From: Bacteriovoracaceae bacterium | Lineage (GTDB): Bacteria > Bdellovibrionota > UBA1018 | Reading direction: 5' to 3' | Assembly: GCA_023250755.1 (NCBI GenBank) | Contig: JAHFAC010000030.1 | Coordinates: forward strand, 1 to 11,382 | DNA: 11,382 nucleotides | Part shown: piece by piece, positions 1 through 7,326 of the stretch | How positions within the stretch are numbered: position 1 is the stretch's first letter | How the letters are laid out: every line of letters begins with the position of its first letter | The notes under the pieces: model-generated | Database searches by the model: none | Told to the model about the DNA's origin: nothing | What the model saw: the letters and a program-made list of their open reading frames with translations, nothing else | Position numbers and translations under genes: made by a program

Positions 1-793
1 GGGGTTTAAGTTCATGCAAGACAAATAAACTCTGAAGAAAATGAATATGGGTTTTAATTTTCCTCAGGTCCTCCTTTAATGATTTTGCTATATGACCTGC
101 CTCTGGCTCTTCTAAGAGTGCGACTTTTTGAAGAATCTTCATGCAAAGATCAGAATCAATTTTTACATTAGAAAACTGAACTGCATCTCGGCTTGTCGTC
201 AAATCCAACCAATCTTGAACCAAAGATTCTCGCTCAGTTTTTGATTGAACACTAAAAATTCCTGGCATCCCGCCTCTCTCCAAGTGAATTAAAAACTGCT
301 GTCGAGTAAGCCGAGGAGGGGCTGGAGAATAAAACTGATTTTTCAGGGCGCGAGGAGCCAGAGAATAAATCTCCGCAAGATTCATGGGATAGAGCCTAGC
401 CCGGCTCATCCTACCCGTAAGAGACTCGCGAATTAAAGAAAGCTTAGAGAACTCAGTAGAGCCCAATAAAAAATATCTGCCTGGAATTTTTTTTTGATCC
501 ACTTCATATTTGATGGCATCAAACAAAAGAGGGACCTTTTGAGCCTCATCAATGGCGAATGTTTTAAACTCTGAATGCTGCGCAAGAAACGTTTCTGGAT
601 TTGTTTTAGCAAATTCGCGTGTTGAAAGCTTATCGAGAGTCACATAAAAATAATGAGGAATTTTTTTATTTAAAATCTCTCTTGCCAAAAAACTTTTTCC
701 GGTTTGTCTAGCTCCTTGAAGCGCCAAAACCGGAGCGAATTTCAATTTTCTTTGTAAAAGAGGGACAATATGACGCTCTCTCATATGTGGCAT
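1..793 (-). CDS. AAA_14/DUF4143-type P-loop ATPase, 3' end off the window
   Basis: I translated this gene by hand from the minus strand: 264 codons with no stop before the left edge, so the C-terminus is missing. The product begins MPHMRERHIVPLLQRK. It has a Walker A motif GARQTGKS (residues 27-34), a Walker B ending IDEAQ (Asp82, Glu83), and a sensor-1-like LLGSTEFS near residue 112. After that comes LTGRMSRARLYPMNLAEIYS, the usual 'gets G-R, Y-P-lse-E' element of the AAA_14 family. These ATPases often carry a C-terminal DUF4143 domain, which would lie outside the window. Sensor 1 is normally G-S-S/N, so Ser-Thr-Glu is slightly unusual. The start at 793 is chosen because AGGA (800-803) lies 6 nt upstream; a second Met at codon 4 is possible. 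Physiological roles in this family are poorly defined and many members are mobile accessory genes. The gene is AT-rich compared with the transporter genes. Confidence 0.85.
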   Translation of the reverse strand, partial: MPHMRERHIVPLLQRKLKFAPVLALQGARQTGKSFLAREILNKKIPHYFYVTLDKLSTREFAKTNPETFLAQHSEFKTFAIDEAQKVPLLFDAIKYEVDQKKIPGRYFLLGSTEFSKLSLIRESLTGRMSRARLYPMNLAEIYSLAPRALKNQFYSPAPPRLTRQQFLIHLERGGMPGIFSVQSKTERESLVQDWLDLTTSRDAVQFSNVKIDSDLCMKILQKVALLEEPEAGHIAKSLKEDLRKIKTHIHFLQSLFVLHELKP

Positions 794-807
794 ACTTAAT
801 CCTATTA

Positions 808-829
808 ACCAATTAAACCATACCAATTA
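808..829. repeat. 8-bp direct repeat overlapping the promoter
   Basis: ACCAATTA occurs at 808-815 and again at 822-829 (plus strand), 14 bp apart start to start. One copy covers the -10 box and the other lies in the -10/-35 spacer of the ATPase promoter. It could be an operator for a regulator, but the region is very AT-rich, so chance is a real alternative. Confidence 0.4.
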
Positions 830-840
830 TAAACAGTCAA
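812..840 (-). promoter_or_regulatory. sigma70-like promoter for the AAA_14 ATPase
   Basis: On the minus strand a -35 box TTGACT (835-840) and a -10 box TTTAAT (812-817) are separated by exactly 17 nt. Each matches the consensus at five of six positions. Transcription would begin near 805, giving a leader of only about 12 nt that just contains the AGGA ribosome site. A perfect TATAAT (826-831) also lies in the spacer, but has no good -35 partner. The ATPase is therefore probably transcribed separately from the subtilase upstream. Confidence 0.6.
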
Positions 841-885
841 CGTCTAAAATAGGCATAGTTTAATTTAGGTAAAAATAAAACGACC

Positions 886-2022
886 CTAAAGCGCCATCTC
901 CTCCTGGCCTGAAGGATGGGAAATTTTCAATTGAACTCGACATCCCTTTGCTGGAATTGGATCGAGTTGGAATTGTGCCAATCCCTTTTTTAGGGCTCCT
1001 GAGAGGGCAGGTGCACTGACCTTGGTTTCTCCAGCACAAATTACTTTAGATTCGATGGAGATGATTTCTTCTGCTGTACTCATATAAAATATCATTTTTT
1101 CAGGAATTTCAGACAATTTGACAGTCTGTATAGAAAAATGATCGTGCTCTTCAATAAAGAACGGCTTTGAATCAAAAATCCCGAATCCCATCCGATCCAA
1201 CCCCGTCTGAGACCCTACCCGGGATCCAGGCAAACGTGAAGAAGCCCTCAGCCACGCTCTCAGTTCGTCGGGCTTGGATGAGCGCAAAACCTGGGGATGA
1301 CTCAAGAGATAGCGGGTCAAATCTCCTGTCGCTGCAGCAACCGCAAAACTCGAGCCGATCTGTTTTAGGGAACCATCATTTTTATTGGGCTCGGGTCGCA
1401 CCACAAAATCAATGAGCGAACCATAATTCATACTCAAATCCGGCTCGCCCTGAGGTCCCACCGATCCCACGACAATCACCTCAGGATAAGCCTGTGGAAA
1501 AATCTCCTCAACCCGCCCCGGCCGAAATGGATTTGGAACCCCAGTGCCAGCAGCCGTCAGAAGAATTACGCCTCTCTCATGGGCGCGGACCACTGCTGCA
1601 TGGAGCGCATCAGAGCCCTGGGTCAGCCCTGAAGATAGGTTGATCAATTTTGCCCCATGATTGACCGCATAATCAATCGCTGCCGCAAGATCTGATGGAC
1701 GAATCCCTGCCCCATGCCGAGATATTTTAATGGGAAGCAAGTTGAACCCAAAGTCCCTGCTTTTCGAATCACTTGCATGAGTGAAAATCATTTCGGCGAC
1801 CGCAGTTCCATGACCGTCTTCATCTGAAACATCAGGAGTTTGATCAAAGAAATTCCATCCCTTCTCTGCCCCAAAAGTACCGATCTTGATTCCTGTATCA
1901 ATCACTGCAACCACTATTGGCACAGAAGGCAAAGTGATCGGACGCCCAAGAAAAAACCAGACTCCGCCCAAACCAATGAAAATCATCATTACAAAAGATA
2001 GAATGGATTTTTTTTGAACCAT
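886..2022 (-). CDS. membrane-anchored subtilisin-like (S8) serine protease with atypical oxyanion residue
   Basis: 378 aa. One hydrophobic segment (about 6-25) follows a short Lys-containing N-terminus, suggesting a signal anchor that places the catalytic domain in the periplasm or outside. S8 motifs appear in order: AVIDTG with Asp42, DGHGTAVAEM with His71, the substrate-strand element LINLSSG (126-132), and GSSFAVAAATG with Ser225, so the catalytic triad is intact. The expected AAGN motif reads TAAGTG, with Thr160 in place of the oxyanion-hole Asn. The catalytic domain begins about 10 residues after the anchor, so no I9-type propeptide is present. Residues about 285-378 form a beta-rich tail of unknown type with two Cys (329, 361). 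The start at 2022 is supported by GGAG about 10 nt upstream. The gene is transcribed away from the ABC operon. It is either a weakly active or specialised protease or a binding protein; the substrate is unknown. Confidence 0.88.
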   Translation of the reverse strand: MVQKKSILSFVMMIFIGLGGVWFFLGRPITLPSVPIVVAVIDTGIKIGTFGAEKGWNFFDQTPDVSDEDGHGTAVAEMIFTHASDSKSRDFGFNLLPIKISRHGAGIRPSDLAAAIDYAVNHGAKLINLSSGLTQGSDALHAAVVRAHERGVILLTAAGTGVPNPFRPGRVEEIFPQAYPEVIVVGSVGPQGEPDLSMNYGSLIDFVVRPEPNKNDGSLKQIGSSFAVAAATGDLTRYLLSHPQVLRSSKPDELRAWLRASSRLPGSRVGSQTGLDRMGFGIFDSKPFFIEEHDHFSIQTVKLSEIPEKMIFYMSTAEEIISIESKVICAGETKVSAPALSGALKKGLAQFQLDPIPAKGCRVQLKISHPSGQEEMAL

Positions 2023-2087
2023 TTTTGACAGTCTCCACGTTCCTTATTTGACTCATCTTCAGCTTGGCAGTAGATCCTAATTAAGTC
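2023..2087. promoter_or_regulatory. 65-bp divergent intergenic region, subtilase / ABC operon
   Basis: Promoters for both divergent units must lie in or near this gap. In the plus direction TTGACT (2048-2053) is followed after 17 nt by TAGATC (2071-2076). This -10 is weak (three of six matches) and would start transcription about 5 nt before the ATG at 2088. That fits the absence of any clear Shine-Dalgarno sequence there and suggests a near-leaderless message. In the minus direction I see the GGAG ribosome site of the subtilase but no convincing -35/-10 pair. The promoter assignment is tentative. Confidence 0.35.
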
Positions 2088-3941
2088 ATGAAAAACGAGA
2101 GACCCACCTCCGCAAAAGTCCACGCGAAGCGAAAACCCCCATGGGTGCCCAAATACATTCAACGGCGAGCAGAGCGAAGCATCATCTATTTGATTCTTTT
2201 CATTGCCTTCATGGCTTTCGCCGTCGGAGTTTATAAGGGTGGGATTCACCTGGTCCGCCTCAAGCCAGAGCAAATTACACTTTCTGAGCTTCCCTCCGCG
2301 CTTGCACTCTCGTTTATGCGGATGTTGGCTTCTTACATCGCGTCACTCTTTTTTTCTTTTTTTCTGGGCCTCATTGCTGCTCGCTCAGCGCTGGGAGAGA
2401 GGATGATCATCCCATTGCTCGATATCCTTCAATCCATTCCGGTTGTCGGATTTTTTCCGGCAGCGATCTCTTTTTTTATCGGAATGACCCATGGCCATCG
2501 CCTCGGGATAGAAATGGCAGCGGTCTTCCTTATTTTTACGAGCCAAGCCTGGAATATGGCATTTGCCGTTTACGAGGCAACAAAGACCATCCCCCAAGAC
2601 AATCTGGATGCCGTAGCCAGTTTTGGGGTCAAGGGAAGTCAACGTTTTTGGAAACTCTTTGCACCTGCCTGCGTACCCCGTCTCATCTACAACAGCATCC
2701 TCTCCTGGTCCAATGGATGGTTCTTTCTCGTCGCTTGTGAAATCATCGCAGAAGGCCCAATCCGTTATCACCTCCCTGGAATTGGAAGCTTCTTGGCTCG
2801 TGCCGCCGAGCAAGATCAGCTTCGTCTCGTTTTTTGGGGGTTGATTGCCCTCTCTATCCTGATTTTGGGACTTGATCTCGTAATCTGGCGCCCCCTCTCA
2901 GTCTGGGCTGATCGCTTTAGACAGGACTATTACTCTTCCACACCCAAGAACATCGGTCTCTTTCCGATGAGTCAAAAAGCTTTTGTCCAAAAACTCTCAG
3001 CTCGGCTTGGACTTTTTCGTCCTGCGATGAAGCGAATGCTCTTTGCCCTTTCTTCCCCTTTGGTTTGGTTTTTAAAAGAAATTCTCTTACCCTTACTTTG
3101 GGACTTGCCCGCAGCCATCGGCGGAACCTTTTCTCGTGAAATCATCGTACGAGTCACTCAACCCACCCTGACTTACTGGTCACGACTCGTAAAAAAAGCG
3201 AGCTGGACCCCACTGGCCCTTCTTTGGTGCATCGGCGCGTTCTTGGGAATCACCGCAGGGTTTTTGCTCTTTCATTGGCTCAAACCCCCTTGGCCAGAAA
3301 TGATTCGAGAGATTCCGATGGCAATCCTGGCTTCAACCGCTCGACTGATCACTGCATTGATCCTCTCATTTGCATGGACTCTTCCTGTTATCCTCGGATC
3401 GTGGAATCGGCCTCGTCTGAGACAAGCTCTGACCACGGTTGCACAAGTCGGTGCAAGCCTCCCAGCAACAGCTCTCTTTCCACTCATTATCTTGATTGCC
3501 ATTCGTCGCTTTGGGGGAGGAATGGAAATCGCCAGCATTGTGCTCCTGCTGACGGGCATGCAATGGTACATCCTTTTCAACGGTCTGGGTGGAGCAGCCA
3601 TCATTCCCTATGATTTGGTCGAAGCAGCTCGTGCCATGGTACAAATCTGGCGAAAGCTTGTTTTGCCAGCCCTTCGCCCCGCACTTATCACAGGAGCCAT
3701 CACAGCTTGGGGTGGAGGATGGAATGCGTTAGTAGTCTCAGAATATGTATCTTATAAAAATCAGATTTTAAAAGTGAAGGGCCTAGGCGCTCTTCTCAAT
3801 CAAGCAGTTTTAGAAATGGGAGATGATCGAGCAATTGCTTTATGCATTGCATCAATGGTGGGGTGGATTTTGATCATTAATTCGATTTTATGGCGTCCGT
3901 TGTACCATTCGGCTGCAGAACGATATAAGTTCGACGCTTAG
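2088..3941 (+). CDS. double-length NitT/TauT-type ABC transporter permease (two fused permease domains)
   Basis: 617 aa, about twice the usual length of a SsuC/TauC-type permease. The chain is a tandem of two binding-protein-dependent transport permease domains. Each half has several hydrophobic segments and a cytoplasmic EAA-type loop that docks on the ATPase: residues about 161-200 (motif IPQDNLDAVASFG) and about 495-535 (IPYDLVEAARAM, then LVLPALRP). Both halves end alike, with WRPLSVWADRFR near 280 and WRPLYHSAAERY at the C-terminus, direct evidence of an internal duplication. The linker around 280-350 is basic and partly hydrophobic. One polypeptide probably supplies both transmembrane halves of the transporter in the inner membrane. 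The ATPase gene begins 7 nt after its stop. The substrate is unknown: the nitrate/taurine/sulfonate family name does not define it. The start has no strong ribosome site, but the N-terminus (basic, then the first membrane helix from about 31) looks natural. Confidence 0.9.
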   Translation: MKNERPTSAKVHAKRKPPWVPKYIQRRAERSIIYLILFIAFMAFAVGVYKGGIHLVRLKPEQITLSELPSALALSFMRMLASYIASLFFSFFLGLIAARSALGERMIIPLLDILQSIPVVGFFPAAISFFIGMTHGHRLGIEMAAVFLIFTSQAWNMAFAVYEATKTIPQDNLDAVASFGVKGSQRFWKLFAPACVPRLIYNSILSWSNGWFFLVACEIIAEGPIRYHLPGIGSFLARAAEQDQLRLVFWGLIALSILILGLDLVIWRPLSVWADRFRQDYYSSTPKNIGLFPMSQKAFVQKLSARLGLFRPAMKRMLFALSSPLVWFLKEILLPLLWDLPAAIGGTFSREIIVRVTQPTLTYWSRLVKKASWTPLALLWCIGAFLGITAGFLLFHWLKPPWPEMIREIPMAILASTARLITALILSFAWTLPVILGSWNRPRLRQALTTVAQVGASLPATALFPLIILIAIRRFGGGMEIASIVLLLTGMQWYILFNGLGGAAIIPYDLVEAARAMVQIWRKLVLPALRPALITGAITAWGGGWNALVVSEYVSYKNQILKVKGLGALLNQAVLEMGDDRAIALCIASMVGWILIINSILWRPLYHSAAERYKFDA

Positions 3942-3948
3942 AGGAAAA

Positions 3949-4710
3949 ATGCAAAGCGAACCGGTTCTTTTCGAATTACGACACGTAGCACACCGTTTTC
4001 CCCTCCCCCAGGGTGAACTCACGGTTCTCAAAGATATTTGCTTTTCTGCCAAAGAGGGTGAATTCATTGCCATTGTGGGCCCATCCGGGGCGGGTAAAAG
4101 CACTATTTTGAGACTGATTAGTGGCTTAATTCACCCTACAGAGGGGATGATTCTCTTCAAGGGACAGCCCTTGAGTGGAATCAATCTTGAAACCGCTCTC
4201 GTTTTTCAAAATTTCGCCCTACTCCCTTGGTTAACCGTAGCTGAAAATGTCGAACTCGGCCTAGAAGCGCGGGGCATGGATATCGCTATGCGTCGTAGAA
4301 AGGTTGCTTTTTATATCGATAAGGTCGGTCTGGACGGGTATGAAGAAGCCTACCCCCGAGAACTCTCGGGTGGGATGAAACAGCGTGTGGGATTGGCCCG
4401 TGCGCTAGCGGTGGAACCCGAGATTCTCCTTATGGACGAACCGTTTTCATCGTTGGACGCTTTGACGTCCATCAACCTTCGGGATGAACTTTTAGATATC
4501 TGGAGCGATCGAGACTTTCCTGTGAACACTGTAGTGATGGTTACGCATATGATCGAAGAGGCAATTGAATTGGCGGATCGAGTTTTAGTCCTTTCAAGTC
4601 GTCCTGGTCATATCGTGGGCGACATGCTCATTGACCTTCCTCGTCCCAGAGACAAACGAGAGAAGGTTTTTTCAGAATACGTAGACAAGATCTTTTCACT
4701 GATCGCATGA
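3949..4710 (+). CDS. NitT/TauT-type ABC transporter ATP-binding protein
   Basis: 253 aa, normal for a single nucleotide-binding domain. All motifs are present in order: Walker A GPSGAGKST (44-52), Q-loop Gln87 in LVFQNFALLPW, signature LSGGMKQR (139-146), Walker B ILLMDEP with D-loop SSLD (about 159-170), and the switch His200 in VTH. The Q-loop sequence followed by LLPWLTVAENV is typical of the SsuB/TauB/NrtD group. The protein hydrolyses ATP on the cytoplasmic face to drive the fused permease encoded just upstream. GAGGA (3941-3945) overlaps the upstream stop codon and lies 3 nt before the ATG, so translation is probably coupled. The C-terminus stops soon after the core domain, and the accessory domain often fused here is encoded by the next gene. 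Confidence 0.95.
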   Translation: MQSEPVLFELRHVAHRFPLPQGELTVLKDICFSAKEGEFIAIVGPSGAGKSTILRLISGLIHPTEGMILFKGQPLSGINLETALVFQNFALLPWLTVAENVELGLEARGMDIAMRRRKVAFYIDKVGLDGYEEAYPRELSGGMKQRVGLARALAVEPEILLMDEPFSSLDALTSINLRDELLDIWSDRDFPVNTVVMVTHMIEEAIELADRVLVLSSRPGHIVGDMLIDLPRPRDKREKVFSEYVDKIFSLIA

Positions 4711-4727
4711 GGAGAATGTAATTAAGT

Positions 4728-5249
4728 ATGAACACCCCTATCGGGCCCATAAATCCAGGTCACCCACCAGAAATCCAGGCACTTCCCCAAACTGGGATCA
4801 GCGAGATCCTTGGGCTGGTCGAGCTTCTCAAATCAAAGGGCGGCAAAGAGGACATTTATAAACTTGCTGCAGAACTCAAGATGGAACTGGGAGATACCCT
4901 TGCCGTAATCCGTGGAGCCGAATTATTGGGCCTAGTGCACACGCCCGGCGGTGATGTCGTGATCGAGCCGATCGGCGAGAAAATTTCTCGCTCGCGAATC
5001 AATGCGCGAAAAAACCTGCTTCGCGAGCAAATCGAGAAATTACCTGTTTTTCACGCACTCATTTCTTTTTTGAAAGAAAAAGACGATCACCAAGCAACAC
5101 GCGACCAACTTCTCGAAAAATTAGCCGAGCTAATTCCAAATGAAAATTCAGAACAAACCTTTACTACCCTGGTCACGTGGGGACGCTATGCTGAACTCTT
5201 CGGCTACAATGACGACAGCCAAACGTTTTACCTGGATTCGGGGAAGTAA
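4728..5249 (+). CDS. stand-alone AAA-associated C-terminal domain protein (PF09821-like), ABC transporter accessory
   Basis: 173 aa, soluble, with no signal peptide. From about residue 18 on it matches my recollection of the C-terminal AAA-associated domain found fused behind NitT/TauT-type ATPases. The elements are ISEILGLVELLKSKGGKEDI (24-43), a winged-helix-like stretch YKLAAELKMELGDTLAVI, AELLGLV, the basic helix RKNLLREQIEKLPVFHALI, and the conserved ending TWGRYAELFGYNDDSQTFYL. Here it is a separate polypeptide directly downstream of the matching ATPase (17-nt gap). It probably binds the ATPase in trans and modulates it; its biochemical function is not established. GGAG (4711-4714), just after the ATPase stop, is 13 nt from the ATG, a little far. 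Domain identity rests on pattern recall, not on a search. Confidence 0.85.
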   Translation: MNTPIGPINPGHPPEIQALPQTGISEILGLVELLKSKGGKEDIYKLAAELKMELGDTLAVIRGAELLGLVHTPGGDVVIEPIGEKISRSRINARKNLLREQIEKLPVFHALISFLKEKDDHQATRDQLLEKLAELIPNENSEQTFTTLVTWGRYAELFGYNDDSQTFYLDSGK

Positions 5250-5257
5250 AAGCATTC

Positions 5258-6889
5258 ATGTTCTTACTAAGTGCTCTGGCACTTCTTTTGTCTGAAATCG
5301 GGATAGCCGCCCCTGATGAACCAGGGACCTGTATTACCCTCAGCGGAGGGGGTGACGCTTGTAATAATAAACCTGATTTTTTTCATGACGTCGATCGAGC
5401 GTTTATAGCATTACCGAAGTGGAAGCATGTCCGATTAGTCTCAGACGGAAACACAAATCAACATAACTCTTTTAGAACTGATCCAGAGGGGCATCCACTT
5501 CGAGATCAAATAGGACGAGTACTCCTTGAACACCGAAGGCCTCTTGTGGCTGTGTCCGGCCCCGCTCACCTCAAGGAGCTACAGGAAAGAATTCTCTCTC
5601 TTAAGCCAGGTGAACCGGTAGTACTTTACCTTACGGACCATGGTGGACATTCCACAAAAGATGGAAGCTATAGCATTGCCCTTTGGGGCGAAACCTTAAC
5701 TGATACAGATTTGAGAGCGCTGCTAGATAAAATACCAAGCACAAGTAAAGTCATTACCATTCATGATCACTGTTTTGGTGGAGGAATGTTAGAGAAAAGT
5801 CTATTTGATAACAAGGGTTTGCCCAGGCCAGGCGCGTGCGGCTTTGCAGCCTCAGAAAGTACTGAATTCTCGTATTCGGGTCAGACATTTATGAAAACAG
5901 CAGAATGCATGTTCATGAGTGAAAAGGCAGATCCCTCATGCAAGGATTTCCTCTCATCAAACCAGAAAAAAGACGCCAATGAAGATGGATATTACTCGTT
6001 TTCTGAAGTTTTTAGACAATTACAAGAAAGTGGAAAAACATTCTCCAGCCCAGTTTCATCGAGTGATCTCTATTTGAAGTACCGCTTCGAGAAAAAAAAC
6101 ACGGCCTATCTTGAAGCATCACAAAAAACACTTTTGAACCATTGCCTATTTTCAGACTCAGGGATGAATTCTTTCTTAAAAATCGCCAATGGCGCTTTCG
6201 CAGAGCCCGTAAAGCATCTATTCGAAGAAAAACTAAAGTCTCTGAAAAACAATATAATAGAAGATTACAAAAGGGCCGATAAAAATCCAGATACATCCCT
6301 AAAAAAACTTCAGACAGATCTGAGCGACGCAGAAACAGAGATTGGCCGTCTGGAGATAGAATTAAATGAATCAGAAGAGGCTCTTTTGCCTGCAAAAAGG
6401 GCTTTTATGAGTAAAATCTTGGGCGATAAAAAATTCCAGGAATTATCAAACTTATTAAAAAAAGTAGATACCATTTCAATGACACTCTCTCTTTCAGAAA
6501 CGCTAAAGCCATCGACACGACACCACCTTGAAGAAGAGCTTAATCGCATCAAAGAGGGGCTCCGTCCTCTTTCAGAAGAATTTAACAGAACCTTTTATGC
6601 TGCAAGTCCGAGTAATGAAAAATTCATTGAGTTTGTAAAATCCAAGAGTTTAAAAAATGATCCCCTGGCAAAAAAATGGCCTTACATAACAGAACGGGCT
6701 GAAAAAAAATTAATTGGGTTTGCCAACGCCAACATCAAACTCAAGGCGATGAGACAACTCATGAGATCGACTCGTAATGTAGCCACGCTTCAATCGATGC
6801 TGGACTCAAAAGACTCAGAAGGGATGACTACCTACCTTGGTCTGATGGAGTGCGAAGAAACCGTAATGAGCCAGGTACCTAAAAAATGA
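5258..6889 (+). CDS. secreted clan CD (caspase/legumain-like) cysteine peptidase with EF-hand-like loop
   Basis: 543 aa. The N-terminus MFLLSALALLLSEIGIAAPD looks like a signal peptide, although the n-region has no Lys or Arg. The ATG is the only start possible after an in-frame stop at 5210. The peptidase region (about 24-250) has the clan CD dyad after hydrophobic strands: VVLYLTDHGGH with His128, and VITIHDHCFGG with Cys172. DANEDGYYSFSE (239-250) is a full 12-residue EF-hand-type loop, with Asp, Asn, Asp, Gly and a closing Glu in the calcium-binding positions. Residues about 310-545 are highly charged and helical, with coiled-coil-like heptads near 325-385. The catalytic dyad suggests proteolysis in the periplasm or outside. 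The substrate is unknown and autoprocessing is possible. It starts 8 nt after the ABC accessory gene (GGGGAAG at 5240-5246) and overlaps the next gene by 4 bp. It is more AT-rich than the transporter genes, hinting at separate origin. Confidence 0.72.
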   Translation: MFLLSALALLLSEIGIAAPDEPGTCITLSGGGDACNNKPDFFHDVDRAFIALPKWKHVRLVSDGNTNQHNSFRTDPEGHPLRDQIGRVLLEHRRPLVAVSGPAHLKELQERILSLKPGEPVVLYLTDHGGHSTKDGSYSIALWGETLTDTDLRALLDKIPSTSKVITIHDHCFGGGMLEKSLFDNKGLPRPGACGFAASESTEFSYSGQTFMKTAECMFMSEKADPSCKDFLSSNQKKDANEDGYYSFSEVFRQLQESGKTFSSPVSSSDLYLKYRFEKKNTAYLEASQKTLLNHCLFSDSGMNSFLKIANGAFAEPVKHLFEEKLKSLKNNIIEDYKRADKNPDTSLKKLQTDLSDAETEIGRLEIELNESEEALLPAKRAFMSKILGDKKFQELSNLLKKVDTISMTLSLSETLKPSTRHHLEEELNRIKEGLRPLSEEFNRTFYAASPSNEKFIEFVKSKSLKNDPLAKKWPYITERAEKKLIGFANANIKLKAMRQLMRSTRNVATLQSMLDSKDSEGMTTYLGLMECEETVMSQVPKK

Positions 6890-7326
6890 AATTTAGTTGG
6901 CCTTTTACTTTTCTTGCTATTTCCTGGATAATTTTTCTGGCTTTAAATTCCATTCCTCATGCCAAAGAAAATCAGTCTGCAGAAATACCACCGGGACCTG
7001 AGCGATTCGAATGCGGTCGATATGACCTAAAAGGATTCCTGGAGCGTGATTCGCTAGGATTTTCTTATTTAAAAATATATCCAAAAACTACACGACAGTT
7101 TCAAATTTTGATTACAGGACTCAAAATCGATGATTTGATTGCTAATTTAGGAAAAAACATCAAACTCAATGCTTTTATTTACAAGAATGGCACTGGATCT
7201 GAAGTTCAGGCTAAAATTTTAAATTTACCAAAAAGAATTGCTCTTACAAGTACTCTCACTTCGCCTGTTCAGCTCGTGAAAAGAGAAAAATGTAATCTGA
7301 GTTATTCAGATAAAAATCTCCGATAG
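6886..7326 (+). CDS. small exported protein of unknown function
   Basis: 146 aa, not recognised. The N-terminus MKFSWPFTFLAISWIIFLAL is a signal peptide or anchor, with a possible cleavage after about residue 26 (PHA). The mature part holds two Cys (43 and 136) that could form a disulfide. It has alternating beta-like strands, e.g. FSYLKIYPKTTRQFQILITG, that could suit a small OB-like barrel; this fold idea is inference only. The ATG overlaps the stop of the cysteine peptidase (ATGA, 6886-6889). Translation is therefore probably coupled and the two products may act together, for example as inhibitor or partner of the peptidase. Its 3' end overlaps the convergent gene by 25 bp. Strongly AT-rich. 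Confidence 0.7.
   Translation: MKFSWPFTFLAISWIIFLALNSIPHAKENQSAEIPPGPERFECGRYDLKGFLERDSLGFSYLKIYPKTTRQFQILITGLKIDDLIANLGKNIKLNAFIYKNGTGSEVQAKILNLPKRIALTSTLTSPVQLVKREKCNLSYSDKNLR
7295..7311 (-). terminator. weak hairpin at the convergent gene ends, possible terminator
   Basis: ATCTGA (7295-7300) and TCAGAT (7306-7311) form a 6-bp stem with a 5-nt loop. On the minus strand the stem is followed by a T-rich stretch, and the stop of the minus gene lies in the loop, so it could end that transcript. The stem is short and AT-rich and lies within the overlap of two coding regions. No better terminator is visible for either strand here. Confidence 0.3.

Noticed and set aside
1167..1415. 82-codon plus-strand frame inside the subtilase
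   Set aside because: It lies antisense to the conserved catalytic domain, shows no recognisable protein pattern and has no ribosome site.
2025..2030. Perfect TTGACA as -35 box for the ABC operon
   Set aside because: No acceptable -10 lies 16-18 nt downstream (the sequence there is TTGACT-like). It also sits directly before the opposite gene's start codon.
2385..2813. 142-codon minus-strand frame within the permease, and similar frames at 3272-3644 and 6012-6552
   Set aside because: These are antisense shadows of strongly supported genes, with Cys-, Arg- or Ser-rich unnatural composition.
7295..7311. Strong bidirectional terminator between the convergent genes
   Set aside because: Only a 6-bp AT-rich stem is present. 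It was kept as a low-confidence minus-strand terminator rather than a bidirectional one.
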